Program-made: the position numbers and the translations under genes
Assembly: GCF_016862795.1 (NCBI RefSeq)
Contig: NZ_BONQ01000079.1
Location: 1-44,467 of the forward strand
Origin: Dactylosporangium siamense
GTDB taxonomy: Bacteria; Actinomycetota; Actinomycetes; Mycobacteriales; Micromonosporaceae
Length of the DNA: 44,467 nucleotides
Reading direction: 5' to 3'
Shown: in pieces, positions 1 to 7,872 of the stretch
How the letters are laid out: each line of letters opens with the position of its first letter
Numbering within the stretch: position 1 is the first letter of the stretch
The notes under the pieces: generated by a model
The model's database searches: none
Told to the model about the DNA's origin: nothing
Seen by the model: only the letters and a program-made list of their open reading frames with translations

Positions 1-1563
1 GCCACCGGCACGTTCCGCGACGCTCAGCCGCCCGCGACCGGCACGTTCCGGGACGGGGCCACTGGGACCTTCCGCGACGGTCAGCCGCCGGCAGGTGGGG
101 CGGTGTTCGGCGCTGGTGGGTCGGTCAGCGGTCCGGCGTATGGCGAGGGCCCCGCGTACGGTGACGGGCCGGGTTACGGCGATGGGCCGGCCGGTCCGTC
201 GTTCGGCGCCGGGCAGACCACCGGGCCCGTCTACGGCGCGCAGGCGAGCGGGCCCGTCTACAGCGCCTCGCGGGCGCCGGACCCCGGGGCGACCCGAGGC
301 CCTGAGGACCTGTTCGCGGCGCAGGCGTATCAGCCCGAGGAACGGGCCGGGCGGCGCAAACTGCCGCTGCCGGGGCAGGCGCCGCCGCAGAAGAACGGGA
401 GCGGGCGCCGCACGGCGATCATCCTGGGAGCGCTCGCGGCGCTCATCATCGGTGCCGGGACGGCGGGGGCGGCGACGTTCCTCAGCGGTGACGACCCGGC
501 GCCGACCAACACCGCCGCGCCGCCGGCGCAGCAGGGCACCGACCCGGCGACGCCGGGTGGCACCTCCGCGCCGGCCGCGGCCGGACCGGCCGAGGGCATC
601 ACGATGACCGCCACCGGTGACATCGTGATGGGCATGGCGCCCGGCGGGCTGCCGCCGAACAACGGCAAGGGGTTCTTCGACCCGGTCAAGAGCTTCCTCG
701 CGGCGGACTTCCAGATGGGCAACCTGGAGCAGGTGCTGACCGACGACACCGGCGTCGGCAAGTGCTCCGCGGAGTCCGCGGGCAAGACGTGCTTCGCGTT
801 CCGGACCCCACCGGGCTACGTGAGCAACCTCAAGGACGCCGGGTTCCACATGATGACCATGGCGAACAACCACGCGTACGACTTCGGCGAGGTCGGGTAC
901 AAGAACTCGCAGAAGGCGCTCGACGGCGCCGGGATCAAGTACACCGGCTGGCCCGGGATGATCTCGGTCGGCGAGGCCAAGGGCGTGAAGATCGCGGTCG
1001 TGGGGTTCGCCTCGTACAAGTGGTCCAACCTGTGCAGTGACCTCGACGCGGCGGAGAGCATCATCAAGGAGGCCGCGACCAAGGCCGACCTGGTCGTCGT
1101 GCAGGTCCACCAGGGCGCGGAAGGCTCCGACAAGACGCACACCAAGCCCGGCACGGAGTTCTTCCTCGGGGAGAACCGGTGCGACACGATCGCGTTCGCG
1201 CACAAGGTGATCGACGCCGGGGCCGACCTGGTCGTCGGGCACGGGCCGCACGTGATGCGGGCGATGGAGTTCTACAAGGGCCGGCTGATCGCGTACAGCC
1301 TCGGCAACTTCGCCGGATACCGGGCGCTGAGCTACAACGGCGTGGTCGGCATCGGCGGGGTGCTCAAGGTGACGCTCGGTGGCGACGGCTCGTACAAGAG
1401 CGGCTCGCTGACGGCGACGTACATGGTGGCGCCCGGTTTGCCGCAACCCGACCCGAAGAAACAGGCGATCCCGTTCGTGTCCAACCTGACGAAGCAGGAC
1501 TTCCCGACCACGGGAGCGAAGATCGCCGCCGACGGGGCCATCACCGCACCGGCGGGCGGCTGA
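1..1563 (+). CDS. Membrane-anchored CapA-family metallophosphatase-like protein (5' partial)
   Basis: The reading frame is open from the first base, so the true start lies upstream; an internal GTG at 103 is a possible but unconvincing start. About 520 residues are visible. The first ~130 form a Gly/Pro/Tyr-rich low-complexity region that opens with three copies of a TGTFRDG-like unit. One membrane helix follows (IILGALAALIIGAGTAGA, about codons 140-157), then an Ala/Pro/Thr linker and a CapA domain from about codon 200. Visible CapA hallmarks are TATGDIVMG, GNLEQVLT, ANNHAYDFG, VQVHQGAE and HGPHVMRAMEFYKGRLIAYS. CapA/PgsA proteins belong to a calcineurin-like phosphoesterase superfamily and are linked to poly-gamma-glutamate or cell-surface polymer work. 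The topology implies a cytoplasmic tail and an extracellular catalytic domain. The substrate is unknown. The family call is secure; the role is not. Confidence 0.85.
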   Translation, partial: ATGTFRDAQPPATGTFRDGATGTFRDGQPPAGGAVFGAGGSVSGPAYGEGPAYGDGPGYGDGPAGPSFGAGQTTGPVYGAQASGPVYSASRAPDPGATRGPEDLFAAQAYQPEERAGRRKLPLPGQAPPQKNGSGRRTAIILGALAALIIGAGTAGAATFLSGDDPAPTNTAAPPAQQGTDPATPGGTSAPAAAGPAEGITMTATGDIVMGMAPGGLPPNNGKGFFDPVKSFLAADFQMGNLEQVLTDDTGVGKCSAESAGKTCFAFRTPPGYVSNLKDAGFHMMTMANNHAYDFGEVGYKNSQKALDGAGIKYTGWPGMISVGEAKGVKIAVVGFASYKWSNLCSDLDAAESIIKEAATKADLVVVQVHQGAEGSDKTHTKPGTEFFLGENRCDTIAFAHKVIDAGADLVVGHGPHVMRAMEFYKGRLIAYSLGNFAGYRALSYNGVVGIGGVLKVTLGGDGSYKSGSLTATYMVAPGLPQPDPKKQAIPFVSNLTKQDFPTTGAKIAADGAITAPAGG

Positions 1564-1589
1564 TCCACCGATCGCCAACTGCCGGGCGG

Positions 1590-1610
1590 GCCGAGCCGCC
1601 CCGGCTCGGC
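1590..1610. terminator. GC-rich hairpin after the CapA gene
   Basis: Perfect 8-bp arms GCCGAGCC (1590-1597) and GGCTCGGC (1603-1610) enclose a 5-nt loop, 27 bp after the capA-like stop and 7 bp before the nth -10 hexamer. There is no T-tract, so it is a terminator-like hairpin of the kind common in high-GC actinobacteria rather than a classic intrinsic terminator. Confidence 0.4.
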
Positions 1611-1617
1611 GGCGACG

Positions 1618-1623
1618 TAAAGT
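1618..1623 (+). promoter_or_regulatory. Predicted -10 element TAAAGT of a leaderless nth transcript
   Basis: TAAAGT fits the actinobacterial TANNNT -10 consensus and ends 6 nt before the GTG at 1630. Transcription would therefore begin at or next to the start codon. No clear -35 is seen and no Shine-Dalgarno sequence precedes the GTG. Confidence 0.5.
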
Positions 1624-1629
1624 CGGAGC

Positions 1630-2355
1630 GTGACAGAGACTGCGCTGGGGCTGAAGCGGCGTGCCCGCAGGATGGGGCGGGCACTCGCGACGATCCACCC
1701 GGACGCGCACTGCGAGCTGGATTTCGGCACCCCGCTGGAGCTCGCCGTCGCCACGATCCTGTCCGCGCAGACGACGGACGTGCGCGTCAACCAGGTGACG
1801 CCGAAGCTGTTCGCGCGCTACCCGGACGCCGCCGCCTACGCGGCCGCGGACCGCACGGAGATGCAGGACATGCTGGTGCCGCTGGGCTTCTTCCGGAACA
1901 AGACCGACTCGCTGATGAAGCTGGGCCAGGCGCTGATCGAGCGGCACGACGGCGAGGTCCCGGCCACGCTCAACCAGCTCGTCGCCCTGCCCGGGATCGG
2001 GCGCAAGACCGCCAACGTGATCCTCGGCAACGCGTTCGGGGTGCCCGGCATCACCGTCGACACCCACTTCCAGCGGCTCACGCAACGGTGGCACTGGACC
2101 ACGGAGACCGATCCGGTGAAGATCGAGTCCGCCGTCGGTGGGCTGATCGAGCGCCGCGACTGGACGATGCTGTCGCACCGGGTGATCTTCCACGGGCGGC
2201 GGGTCTGTCACGCCCGCAAACCGGCGTGTGGTGCGTGCACGTTGCGGCGTGACTGCCCGTCGTACGGGATCGGCCCCACCGACCTCGAAACAGCGATCGG
2301 GCTGTTGAAGGGCCCGCGGGTCGCGGAGCTGACCGAACTGGCGCTGGCCTCATGA
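1630..2355 (+). CDS. nth: Endonuclease III, base-excision repair DNA glycosylase/AP lyase
   Basis: This 241-residue protein removes oxidised pyrimidines from DNA and cuts the abasic site. It has the helix-hairpin-helix [14 protein letters not shown] with the catalytic Lys at 126 and the catalytic Asp at 144 in TVDTHF. Their 18-residue spacing equals that of E. coli Nth (K120, D138). The [4Fe-4S] cluster ligands are C193, C200, C203 and C209 (C-x6-C-x2-C-x5-C). Length is normal for the actinobacterial form. The GTG start is supported by the TAAAGT hexamer 6 nt upstream. The stop overlaps the next gene's start (ATGA), so nth, the thioredoxin-like gene and the Nudix gene are probably co-translated. 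The same order is found in M. tuberculosis (Rv3674c to Rv3671c). Confidence 0.96.
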   Translation: MTETALGLKRRARRMGRALATIHPDAHCELDFGTPLELAVATILSAQTTDVRVNQVTPKLFARYPDAAAYAAADRTEMQDMLVPLGFFRNKTDSLMKLGQALIERHDGEVPATLNQLVALPGIGRKTANVILGNAFGVPGITVDTHFQRLTQRWHWTTETDPVKIESAVGGLIERRDWTMLSHRVIFHGRRVCHARKPACGACTLRRDCPSYGIGPTDLETAIGLLKGPRVAELTELALAS

Positions 2356-2966
2356 GGCGCGTCCTCGCCGGGTTGGTGGCCGGTGCGCTGCTCGCGCTCG
2401 CCGGGTGCACCGCGGAATCTCCGAAGACCGACGACGGCGCCGCGGCGCCGACCGGCCCGCCGTGCCTGCCGGCCGCCTCGGCCGCCGCCTCGCCGGGTCC
2501 GGCGCCGTCGTCCGCCGGCAAGCCGCTGCCCGCGATGGCCGTGCGGTGCTTCGACGGCGGCCGCTACGTCGACGTGGCGCAACTCGGCAACGCCCCGACG
2601 ATTCTCAACCTGTGGCGCTCCAACTGCGAGCCGTGCCGCACGGAGCTGCCCGCCTTCCAGCGGTTCGTGACCTCGGCCGGGAGCAAGGTCCGGGTCGTCG
2701 GCGTGATCGTCATGGATTCCCGGCCGGCCGCGCAGTCGGTGATCGACGACAAACAGTTGACGTTTCCGATGCTGGAGGACCGCGACCAGCAGTTCTCGAT
2801 CGCGTTGAGCCAGGTCGTGGGGAGGTCCGTCGCCAGTGCGCTGCCGGCGACGCTGTTCATCGCGCCAGGAGGTCGCATCGTTTACACGTACCAAGGGATC
2901 GCCCTCGACGACGAGAAGATCAGGGCGCTCACGGCGGCCCACCTCGGGATCGAGGTGGCGGCATGA
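2352..2966 (+). CDS. TlpA/ResA-like thioredoxin-fold lipoprotein
   Basis: The 204-residue product has a lipoprotein signal peptide ([19 protein letters not shown], lipobox LAGC), a Pro/Ala-rich spacer, and a thioredoxin-like domain. The active-site motif WRSNCEPC has cysteines at 92 and 95. ALPATLFI supplies the cis-Pro region and [10 protein letters not shown] the final strands. Family knowledge: such exported proteins handle thiol-disulfide exchange outside the membrane, often for cytochrome c or secreted proteins. It starts inside the nth stop (ATGA) and ends inside the Nudix start (ATGA). The downstream MarP ectodomain has two Cys positions consistent with a disulfide, so it is a plausible client, but that is inference. 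Confidence 0.88.
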   Translation: MRRVLAGLVAGALLALAGCTAESPKTDDGAAAPTGPPCLPAASAAASPGPAPSSAGKPLPAMAVRCFDGGRYVDVAQLGNAPTILNLWRSNCEPCRTELPAFQRFVTSAGSKVRVVGVIVMDSRPAAQSVIDDKQLTFPMLEDRDQQFSIALSQVVGRSVASALPATLFIAPGGRIVYTYQGIALDDEKIRALTAAHLGIEVAA

Positions 2967-3616
2967 GTGACATTCCCGACTGGTTGGAGCCGCTCCTGAC
3001 CCGTCTGCGCGACGCCGAGGCGGGCGACTTCACGCGCCTGCCGACCCCGGACGACGAAGGGCAGCGGCAGAGCGCGGTGCTGGTCCTGTTCGGTGAGCAG
3101 CCGGAGAGTGGTCCCGACATCCTGGTGCTCCAGCGCGCCGCGACGATGCGCAACCACGCGGGGCAGCCGGCGTTTCCCGGCGGGGCGGTCGACCCGACCG
3201 ACATCGACACGATCGCGTGCGCGCTGCGGGAGGCGGAGGAGGAGGTCGGGCTCGACCCGGCCACCGTCGAGGTCGTCGCGACCCTGCCGACCCTGTGGAT
3301 CCCGGTGAGTAACTTCCTCGTCACGCCGGTGGTCGCGTGGTGGCGCTCGCCGCACCCCGTCGGGCCCGCCGATCCGGCCGAGGTGGCCCGGGTCGAGCGC
3401 CTGCCGATCCGCGATCTGGTCGACCCGGCGAACCGCCTGCGCATCCGTCACCCGAGCGGATGGATCGGTCCGGCGTTTCGGATACACGACATGTTGGTGT
3501 GGGGATTTACCGCCGGCGTGGTCTCTACGCTGCTGGAACTCGGCGGATGGGCGGTCGACTGGCCGACAGACCGGGTTGAGGAACTGCCGACACCTGGTGC
3601 CGCCACCGTAGGCTGA
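2963..3616 (+). CDS. Nudix hydrolase of the CoA pyrophosphatase type
   Basis: The 217-residue protein carries the CoA-pyrophosphatase signature LxLxR-A-x3-R-x3-G-x3-FPGG (seen as VLQRAATMRNHAGQPAFPGG) immediately before a Nudix box ending REAEEEVGL, whose acidic residues bind divalent metal. Members hydrolyse CoA and acyl-CoA to adenosine 3',5'-bisphosphate and phosphopantetheine. Substrate choice cannot be fixed from sequence alone. The ATG at 2963 overlaps the previous stop by 4 bp, which argues against longer in-frame versions reaching into the preceding gene. The order matches M. tuberculosis Rv3672c, next to marP. Confidence 0.9.
   Translation: MSDIPDWLEPLLTRLRDAEAGDFTRLPTPDDEGQRQSAVLVLFGEQPESGPDILVLQRAATMRNHAGQPAFPGGAVDPTDIDTIACALREAEEEVGLDPATVEVVATLPTLWIPVSNFLVTPVVAWWRSPHPVGPADPAEVARVERLPIRDLVDPANRLRIRHPSGWIGPAFRIHDMLVWGFTAGVVSTLLELGGWAVDWPTDRVEELPTPGAATVG
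3609..3614 (+). promoter_or_regulatory. Predicted -10 element TAGGCT of a leaderless marP transcript
   Basis: TAGGCT sits in the last codons of the Nudix gene and ends 6 nt before the marP GTG at 3621. That is the spacing expected if RNA starts at the GTG. marP may therefore be expressed independently of the upstream operon as well as by read-through. Confidence 0.5.
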
Positions 3617-3620
3617 ATGC

Positions 3621-4805
3621 GTGTCTGGCAGCGTGATCGATATCGTCCTAGTGCTCCTCGTGGTGATGTTCGCCGTCAACGGCTACCGCCAGGGGTTCCT
3701 CGTTGGTCTGCTGTCATTCGCCGGCTTCTTCGGCGGTGCGCTCCTCGGCCTGCAGGTCGGGCCCGTCATAGCCCAGCAGTTCGACGACGACCCGATCCGG
3801 GTCGTCGTCTCGTTGGCGGCGGTCTTCGGCCTCGCGGTCGCCGGCCAGGCCCTGGCCAGCTTCGTCGGCAACCGGCTGCGCAGCGCGATCGTCAACCGCA
3901 CCGCGCAGGGCGTCGACAACGCCGGCGGCGCGGTCGTCTCCGTCGTCGCCGTGCTGGTCGTGGTCTGGCTGGTCGCCGCGCCGCTGAGCCAGTCGTCGCT
4001 GCCGTGGCTGGCGCGCTCGGTGAGCAACTCGTTCATCCTCAACGGCGTCGACAAGCTCATGCCGCAACAGGCCGACCAGCTGTCCGCCGCGCTGCGCGAC
4101 ACCGTCGACACGCGCGGCTTCCCCGACGTGTTCGACGGCCTGTCGCCGACCCGCGTCCGGGAGGTCGAGGCGCCGGACCCGAAGCTCGCCGGCTCCGAGC
4201 TGGTGAAGAAGTCCGAGCGGTCCGTGGTCAAGGTCCGCGGCATCGCGCAGAGCTGCTCCCGGCGCATCGAGGGCTCCGGCTTCGTCTACGCCACCGACCG
4301 CGTCATGACCAACGCCCACGTCGTCGCCGGCACCAAATCGACCACCGTCGAGGTCAACGGCTCGCAGAAGAAGGCGATCGTCGTCGCGTACGACCCCGAC
4401 CGCGACCTGGCCGTCCTCTACGTCAAGGGGCTCAACGCGCCCGTCATGCCGTTCGCGACGAAGAAGGCCGAGACGAACGCCGACGCCATCGTGATCGGGT
4501 ATCCGCTCGACGGGCCGTACAACGCGCAGTCCGCCCGCATCCGCGACCACCGCGAGATCACCGGCCCCGACATCTACGAGGACGGCAAGGTCACCCGCGA
4601 GATCTACACGATCCGGGCGCTGGTCCGCAGCGGCAACTCCGGCGGCCCGCTCGTCTCGCCCGACGGCACCGTCCTCGGCGTCATCTTCGCCGCCGCCGCC
4701 GACGACCAGAACACCGGCTTCGCCATCACCGCGGACGAGGCCGCCGTCGTCGCCGAGGCCGGCAAGACCCACAACGACCCCACCGGAACGGGGAAATGCG
4801 CCTAG
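3621..4805 (+). CDS. marP: MarP-family membrane serine protease (CvpA domain plus trypsin-like domain)
   Basis: The 394-residue protein begins with a CvpA-like block of about four membrane helices (residues 5-130) and ends in an extracytoplasmic chymotrypsin-fold protease. The catalytic triad is visible as His233 (TNAHVV), Asp262 (DRDLAVL) and Ser340 (SGNSGGPLV). These numbers are within three residues of the M. tuberculosis MarP triad. Cys212 and Cys393 flank the protease domain as in MarP, where the equivalent cysteines form a disulfide. In mycobacteria MarP is needed for acid and oxidative stress survival and processes peptidoglycan hydrolases. Only 4 bp separate it from the Nudix gene. 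It is convergent with mycP, so two secreted serine proteases of different folds abut. Confidence 0.93.
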   Translation: MSGSVIDIVLVLLVVMFAVNGYRQGFLVGLLSFAGFFGGALLGLQVGPVIAQQFDDDPIRVVVSLAAVFGLAVAGQALASFVGNRLRSAIVNRTAQGVDNAGGAVVSVVAVLVVVWLVAAPLSQSSLPWLARSVSNSFILNGVDKLMPQQADQLSAALRDTVDTRGFPDVFDGLSPTRVREVEAPDPKLAGSELVKKSERSVVKVRGIAQSCSRRIEGSGFVYATDRVMTNAHVVAGTKSTTVEVNGSQKKAIVVAYDPDRDLAVLYVKGLNAPVMPFATKKAETNADAIVIGYPLDGPYNAQSARIRDHREITGPDIYEDGKVTREIYTIRALVRSGNSGGPLVSPDGTVLGVIFAAAADDQNTGFAITADEAAVVAEAGKTHNDPTGTGKCA

Positions 4806-4842
4806 GACCCGCCTCGCCCGGGCGCCTACTTCGACACAGGCC

Positions 4843-6147
4843 CTAAAAGCGGTCGTCGCGTCTGGTTCGGTGGCGGGCCAGGACCCCGGCGGCGCCGAGG
4901 ATCAGGATCAGCAGCGTGGCCACGAGACCGACGGTGACGCTGCTGCCGACGGGTTCGGCGTCCGGTGACTGCCGGGCCCCGGCCAGGCCGGCCGTCTCGC
5001 TGACCGGCTGCGGGGCGGCGCCGCCCTCCTCCGTCTTCTGGGCCGCCGCGCTCGGCCGCGCCGGCTTCCCGCTCTCCGTCTTCGGCGCGGCGACGGTCAA
5101 CGGGTTCGCGGCGACCTCCGCCACCGGCTCGCGCAGCGCGGCCAGGGGGTCGACCTCGCCGAACCCGTACCGGTCGTCCCGCCCCTGCGCGCCCAGATCC
5201 TTCGCGGTGCCGATCAGCCGGTTGATCACGTTCGCGGCGCTCATCCTGGGATACTTCGCCCGGATCAGCGACGCCGTCGCGGCGACCAGCGGAGCGGCGA
5301 AGCTGGTGCCCTGCACCTGCCAGTACCCGCCGCCGGGGCGCGCACCGGTGAGATTGTCGGCGGGGGCGGTCAGCACGGTCTCCGGTCCCGTCAGTGATCC
5401 GGCCCACAGCCCGCCGCCACCATTGCCACCCGCCTTCGACGGGTTCGGGCTTGCCGTCGGTTTGGCGCTCGGTGGGGTACCCCCGCTCAAACCGGCGACC
5501 GCGACAACCCCCGGCTCCCGGGCCGGATACCACACCTCGTGGATCGACGGGTCGGTCGCGATGTTGCCGGTGCACGCGACGACGACGACGTCATTGTCCG
5601 CCGCGTATCGCAACGCCTCCGCGATCTCGTCGCTGCGCAGCGCGCCGCCGAGCGACAGGTTGAGCACGGTCGCCCCGTGATCGACCGCCCAGCGGATTCC
5701 CGTGGCGATGACGGCGGGGTCGTCGTACTTGTTCAGCTTGTCGAGCACCCGCACCGGCAGGATCTTCGCCCCCGGCGCGATCCCGGCGACGCCGGCGTTG
5801 TCGTCGGCCCGCCCCGCGATCAACCCGGCGACGGTCGTGCCGTGCCCGACCGGATCGACCCGGCCGTCACCGCCGTCGACGAGATCCAGCCCGGGCAGCA
5901 CCTGCCCCGCGAGATCGGGATGCGTCGCGTCGACCCCGCTGTCGAGCACCGCGATGATCACCCCGCTGCCCGTCGACACCTTCCAGGCGTCCTTCGCGTC
6001 GAGCGCGTTGAGCTGCCACTGCGCCGACCTGGTCTGGTCGGCGGCGGCCGGCTGCGCCGTGACCAGGCACGCCAGCAGCGCGAAGACCGCCGTAACGAGG
6101 CCACGGGCGGCGGCGCGGGGGAGGGAGGCGGGTGCGATGGCACCCAT
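4843..6147 (-). CDS. mycP: Mycosin, type VII secretion-associated subtilisin-like protease
   Basis: The 434-residue protein has an N-terminal signal peptide (helix about residues 15-35, ending AQPAAADQ), an S8 subtilisin domain, and a C-terminal membrane helix (VGLVATLLILILGAAGVLA) followed by a short basic tail. This is the mycosin layout. Catalytic residues are Asp69 (AVLDSGVD), His102 (GHGTTVAG) and Ser282 (GTSFAAP), with the oxyanion Asn195 in CTGN. A Pro/Ala/Thr-rich stalk of about 100 residues links the protease to the membrane. Mycosins sit on the ESX/T7SS membrane complex and are needed for its stability. The gene follows eccD on the same strand after a 259-bp gap with no recognisable gene. 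No EccB is next to it. Confidence 0.92.
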   Translation of the reverse strand: MGAIAPASLPRAAARGLVTAVFALLACLVTAQPAAADQTRSAQWQLNALDAKDAWKVSTGSGVIIAVLDSGVDATHPDLAGQVLPGLDLVDGGDGRVDPVGHGTTVAGLIAGRADDNAGVAGIAPGAKILPVRVLDKLNKYDDPAVIATGIRWAVDHGATVLNLSLGGALRSDEIAEALRYAADNDVVVVACTGNIATDPSIHEVWYPAREPGVVAVAGLSGGTPPSAKPTASPNPSKAGGNGGGGLWAGSLTGPETVLTAPADNLTGARPGGGYWQVQGTSFAAPLVAATASLIRAKYPRMSAANVINRLIGTAKDLGAQGRDDRYGFGEVDPLAALREPVAEVAANPLTVAAPKTESGKPARPSAAAQKTEEGGAAPQPVSETAGLAGARQSPDAEPVGSSVTVGLVATLLILILGAAGVLARHRTRRDDRF

Positions 6148-6406
6148 TCTGGACCGTGTTGGCCGGGTCTGTCAGCCTCCCGCCCCGCCGCCGGGCGATT
6201 CTTAACCAACCGCTAAACGTCCGTCGCCGGGCGGTGGCAGCCCGAGATTCTCAGGGCCGCGGTGAGCCCGTGCCGGTGGTCGATCTTGCGACCGTGATCG
6301 AAGGATGGCGGCGTGCCGCGGGGGTTGTGCCGCGATTTCGCGCGGGCGTCGGTGTCGAGAGCGGTGCCGGCGGCCGGGACGTCCCGGGCAGGTGGCGGTG
6401 GACGGG

Positions 6407-7741
6407 TCAGCTGAGCAGGCCGTACAGGCCCAGGACGGCGCAGGCGAGCGGCACCGTCGAGATCAGGCAGAGGATGTCGAGGATGTCGGCGGCGCGGCCG
6501 GCGTAGGGAGAAAGCGGGCGCACCGCCGCTCGCGCGCCGGTCAGGGCCACCCCAGTGCCCACGACCGCGATCAGCGCCGCCAGCGCCGGTGCGGGTGGGG
6601 CGGACCCGGCCAGGGTCGCCAGGCCGCAGCCGCCGGCCGCGAGCAGGGGTAACCGGTGGCGGACGGTGACGAACATGCGGGCACGCAGGAGCAGGGCCAC
6701 CCCGGCGACCGCGACCAGGACCAGGCCGGACACGTCGCGGGAGTGGGTCAGGACGGTGGTCGCGGCGGCGGCGGTGACGGCGCAGCCGAGCAGCATGCCG
6801 GTGAGCATCTCGTCGGTGCGGGCGACGGCGGCGAAGACGCGGCCGCGGTCCGGGGGCGTGCCGAGGCCGGCGCCGGTCGCGGTGAGGTTGCCGGGGAGGG
6901 CGACGACGGGCATCGGCAGCTTGCCGAGGCGGATGGCGAGCAGCGGGGTGCCGGCCACGCCGGCGACGAGTGCCGCGAGGACGACGGCGGCGGCCGCGGC
7001 CGGGCGCAGTTGCATGGCGAGGAAGGCGCCGGTGACGCCGAGCAGGGCGGTGGTGGCGCCGGCGACGAAGAGCCGGACCAGGTGGGCGACGCCGGCGCCG
7101 GCCAGGAGCGAGGCGATGAGGAGGGCGGTCGAGGCCAGCAGGGTCCGGCCGGCGGCGTCGGTGAGCGGCGGGGCGGTGAGCCAGCCGGCGGCGGCCGCGA
7201 ACGGCAGACCGCATCCGGCGAGGGTCGCGCCGGTGAGCGCGTCGCCGTAGGCGCGGGAGGCGAGCGTGCCGGCGAGGATCAGGATCAGCGCGGCGACCGC
7301 GGCCAGCAGGGGCAGGTCGCCGCGGACGGTGGCGGTGAGGGCGACGAGCAGGCCGGCGCCGGCGGCGGTGAGGGCGGCGGCGCGGGTCGCGGCGGGGCTC
7401 CAGGCGACGCCCTGGCGGCGGGCGCCGGCGGCGATCGCGTCGACCACGTCGTCGAACTCGAGCTCGGGCCAGCCCGACCGGGCCGGGACCAGGTGCAGGA
7501 CGGCGCCGTCGCGGACCTCCTGGCCGGCGAGGCCGGTGGTGGTGGACAGCGCGGTGCCGTCGCCGCGGCGCAGGAGCCAGCCGCCGTGGCGCTCGCCGTC
7601 GTCGGCGAGTCCGACGCCCGCGTGCTGCAGCAGCTCGGGCAGGAGCTCGGCCACGGGCACGGCGTCGGGCAACGCGACGTCGACCCGCCGCTGGGGCGAG
7701 TTGATCGTCACGCGGGCCAGGCCGGGCGAGGCTGCGGGCAT
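6407..7741 (-). CDS. eccD: EccD-type integral membrane component of type VII secretion
   Basis: I chose the ATG at 7741, giving 444 residues. A longer in-frame form reaching 7819 adds a non-conserved basic stretch and would leave little promoter space before divergent eccC. Residues 1-85 look like the ubiquitin-like YukD domain of EccD (ARVTINSPQRRVDVALP, then VRDGAVLHLVP). After a short linker come about 11 hydrophobic helices, mostly Ala/Leu/Val, with almost no extracytoplasmic domains. EccD forms the large membrane vestibule of the ESX complex together with EccB, EccC and EccE. The gene is divergent from eccC and upstream of mycP. No esx or eccE gene is found beside it. Confidence 0.88.
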   Translation of the reverse strand: MPAASPGLARVTINSPQRRVDVALPDAVPVAELLPELLQHAGVGLADDGERHGGWLLRRGDGTALSTTTGLAGQEVRDGAVLHLVPARSGWPELEFDDVVDAIAAGARRQGVAWSPAATRAAALTAAGAGLLVALTATVRGDLPLLAAVAALILILAGTLASRAYGDALTGATLAGCGLPFAAAAGWLTAPPLTDAAGRTLLASTALLIASLLAGAGVAHLVRLFVAGATTALLGVTGAFLAMQLRPAAAAAVVLAALVAGVAGTPLLAIRLGKLPMPVVALPGNLTATGAGLGTPPDRGRVFAAVARTDEMLTGMLLGCAVTAAAATTVLTHSRDVSGLVLVAVAGVALLLRARMFVTVRHRLPLLAAGGCGLATLAGSAPPAPALAALIAVVGTGVALTGARAAVRPLSPYAGRAADILDILCLISTVPLACAVLGLYGLLS

Positions 7742-7859
7742 GGATTCAGATGTACCACGGTCGATGGATGGACGTCGCCCCGCCGGTACGAATCGGACGT
7801 TGTGTGATGGAGTTGTCACGCAGGATGCATCTGGGGTCCCGCTCGGGGTGCGCCGGACT

Positions 7860-7865
7860 TACAGT
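7860..7865 (+). promoter_or_regulatory. Predicted -10 element TACAGT of a leaderless eccC transcript
   Basis: TACAGT ends 7 nt before the GTG at 7873 in the 131-bp gap between divergent eccD and eccC. No Shine-Dalgarno sequence precedes the GTG, which fits leaderless translation. A matching element for eccD on the other strand was not convincing. Confidence 0.4.
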
Positions 7866-7872
7866 CTCTGGC

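Noticed and set aside
4814-4823. CGCCCGGGCG palindrome between marP and mycP as a terminator
   Set aside because: A 10-bp palindrome without a loop or T-tract in GC-rich DNA is too likely by chance.
6148-6406. A missing esx or other small gene between mycP and eccD
   Set aside because: No frame with actinobacterial codon bias, start and WXG motif is present on either strand.
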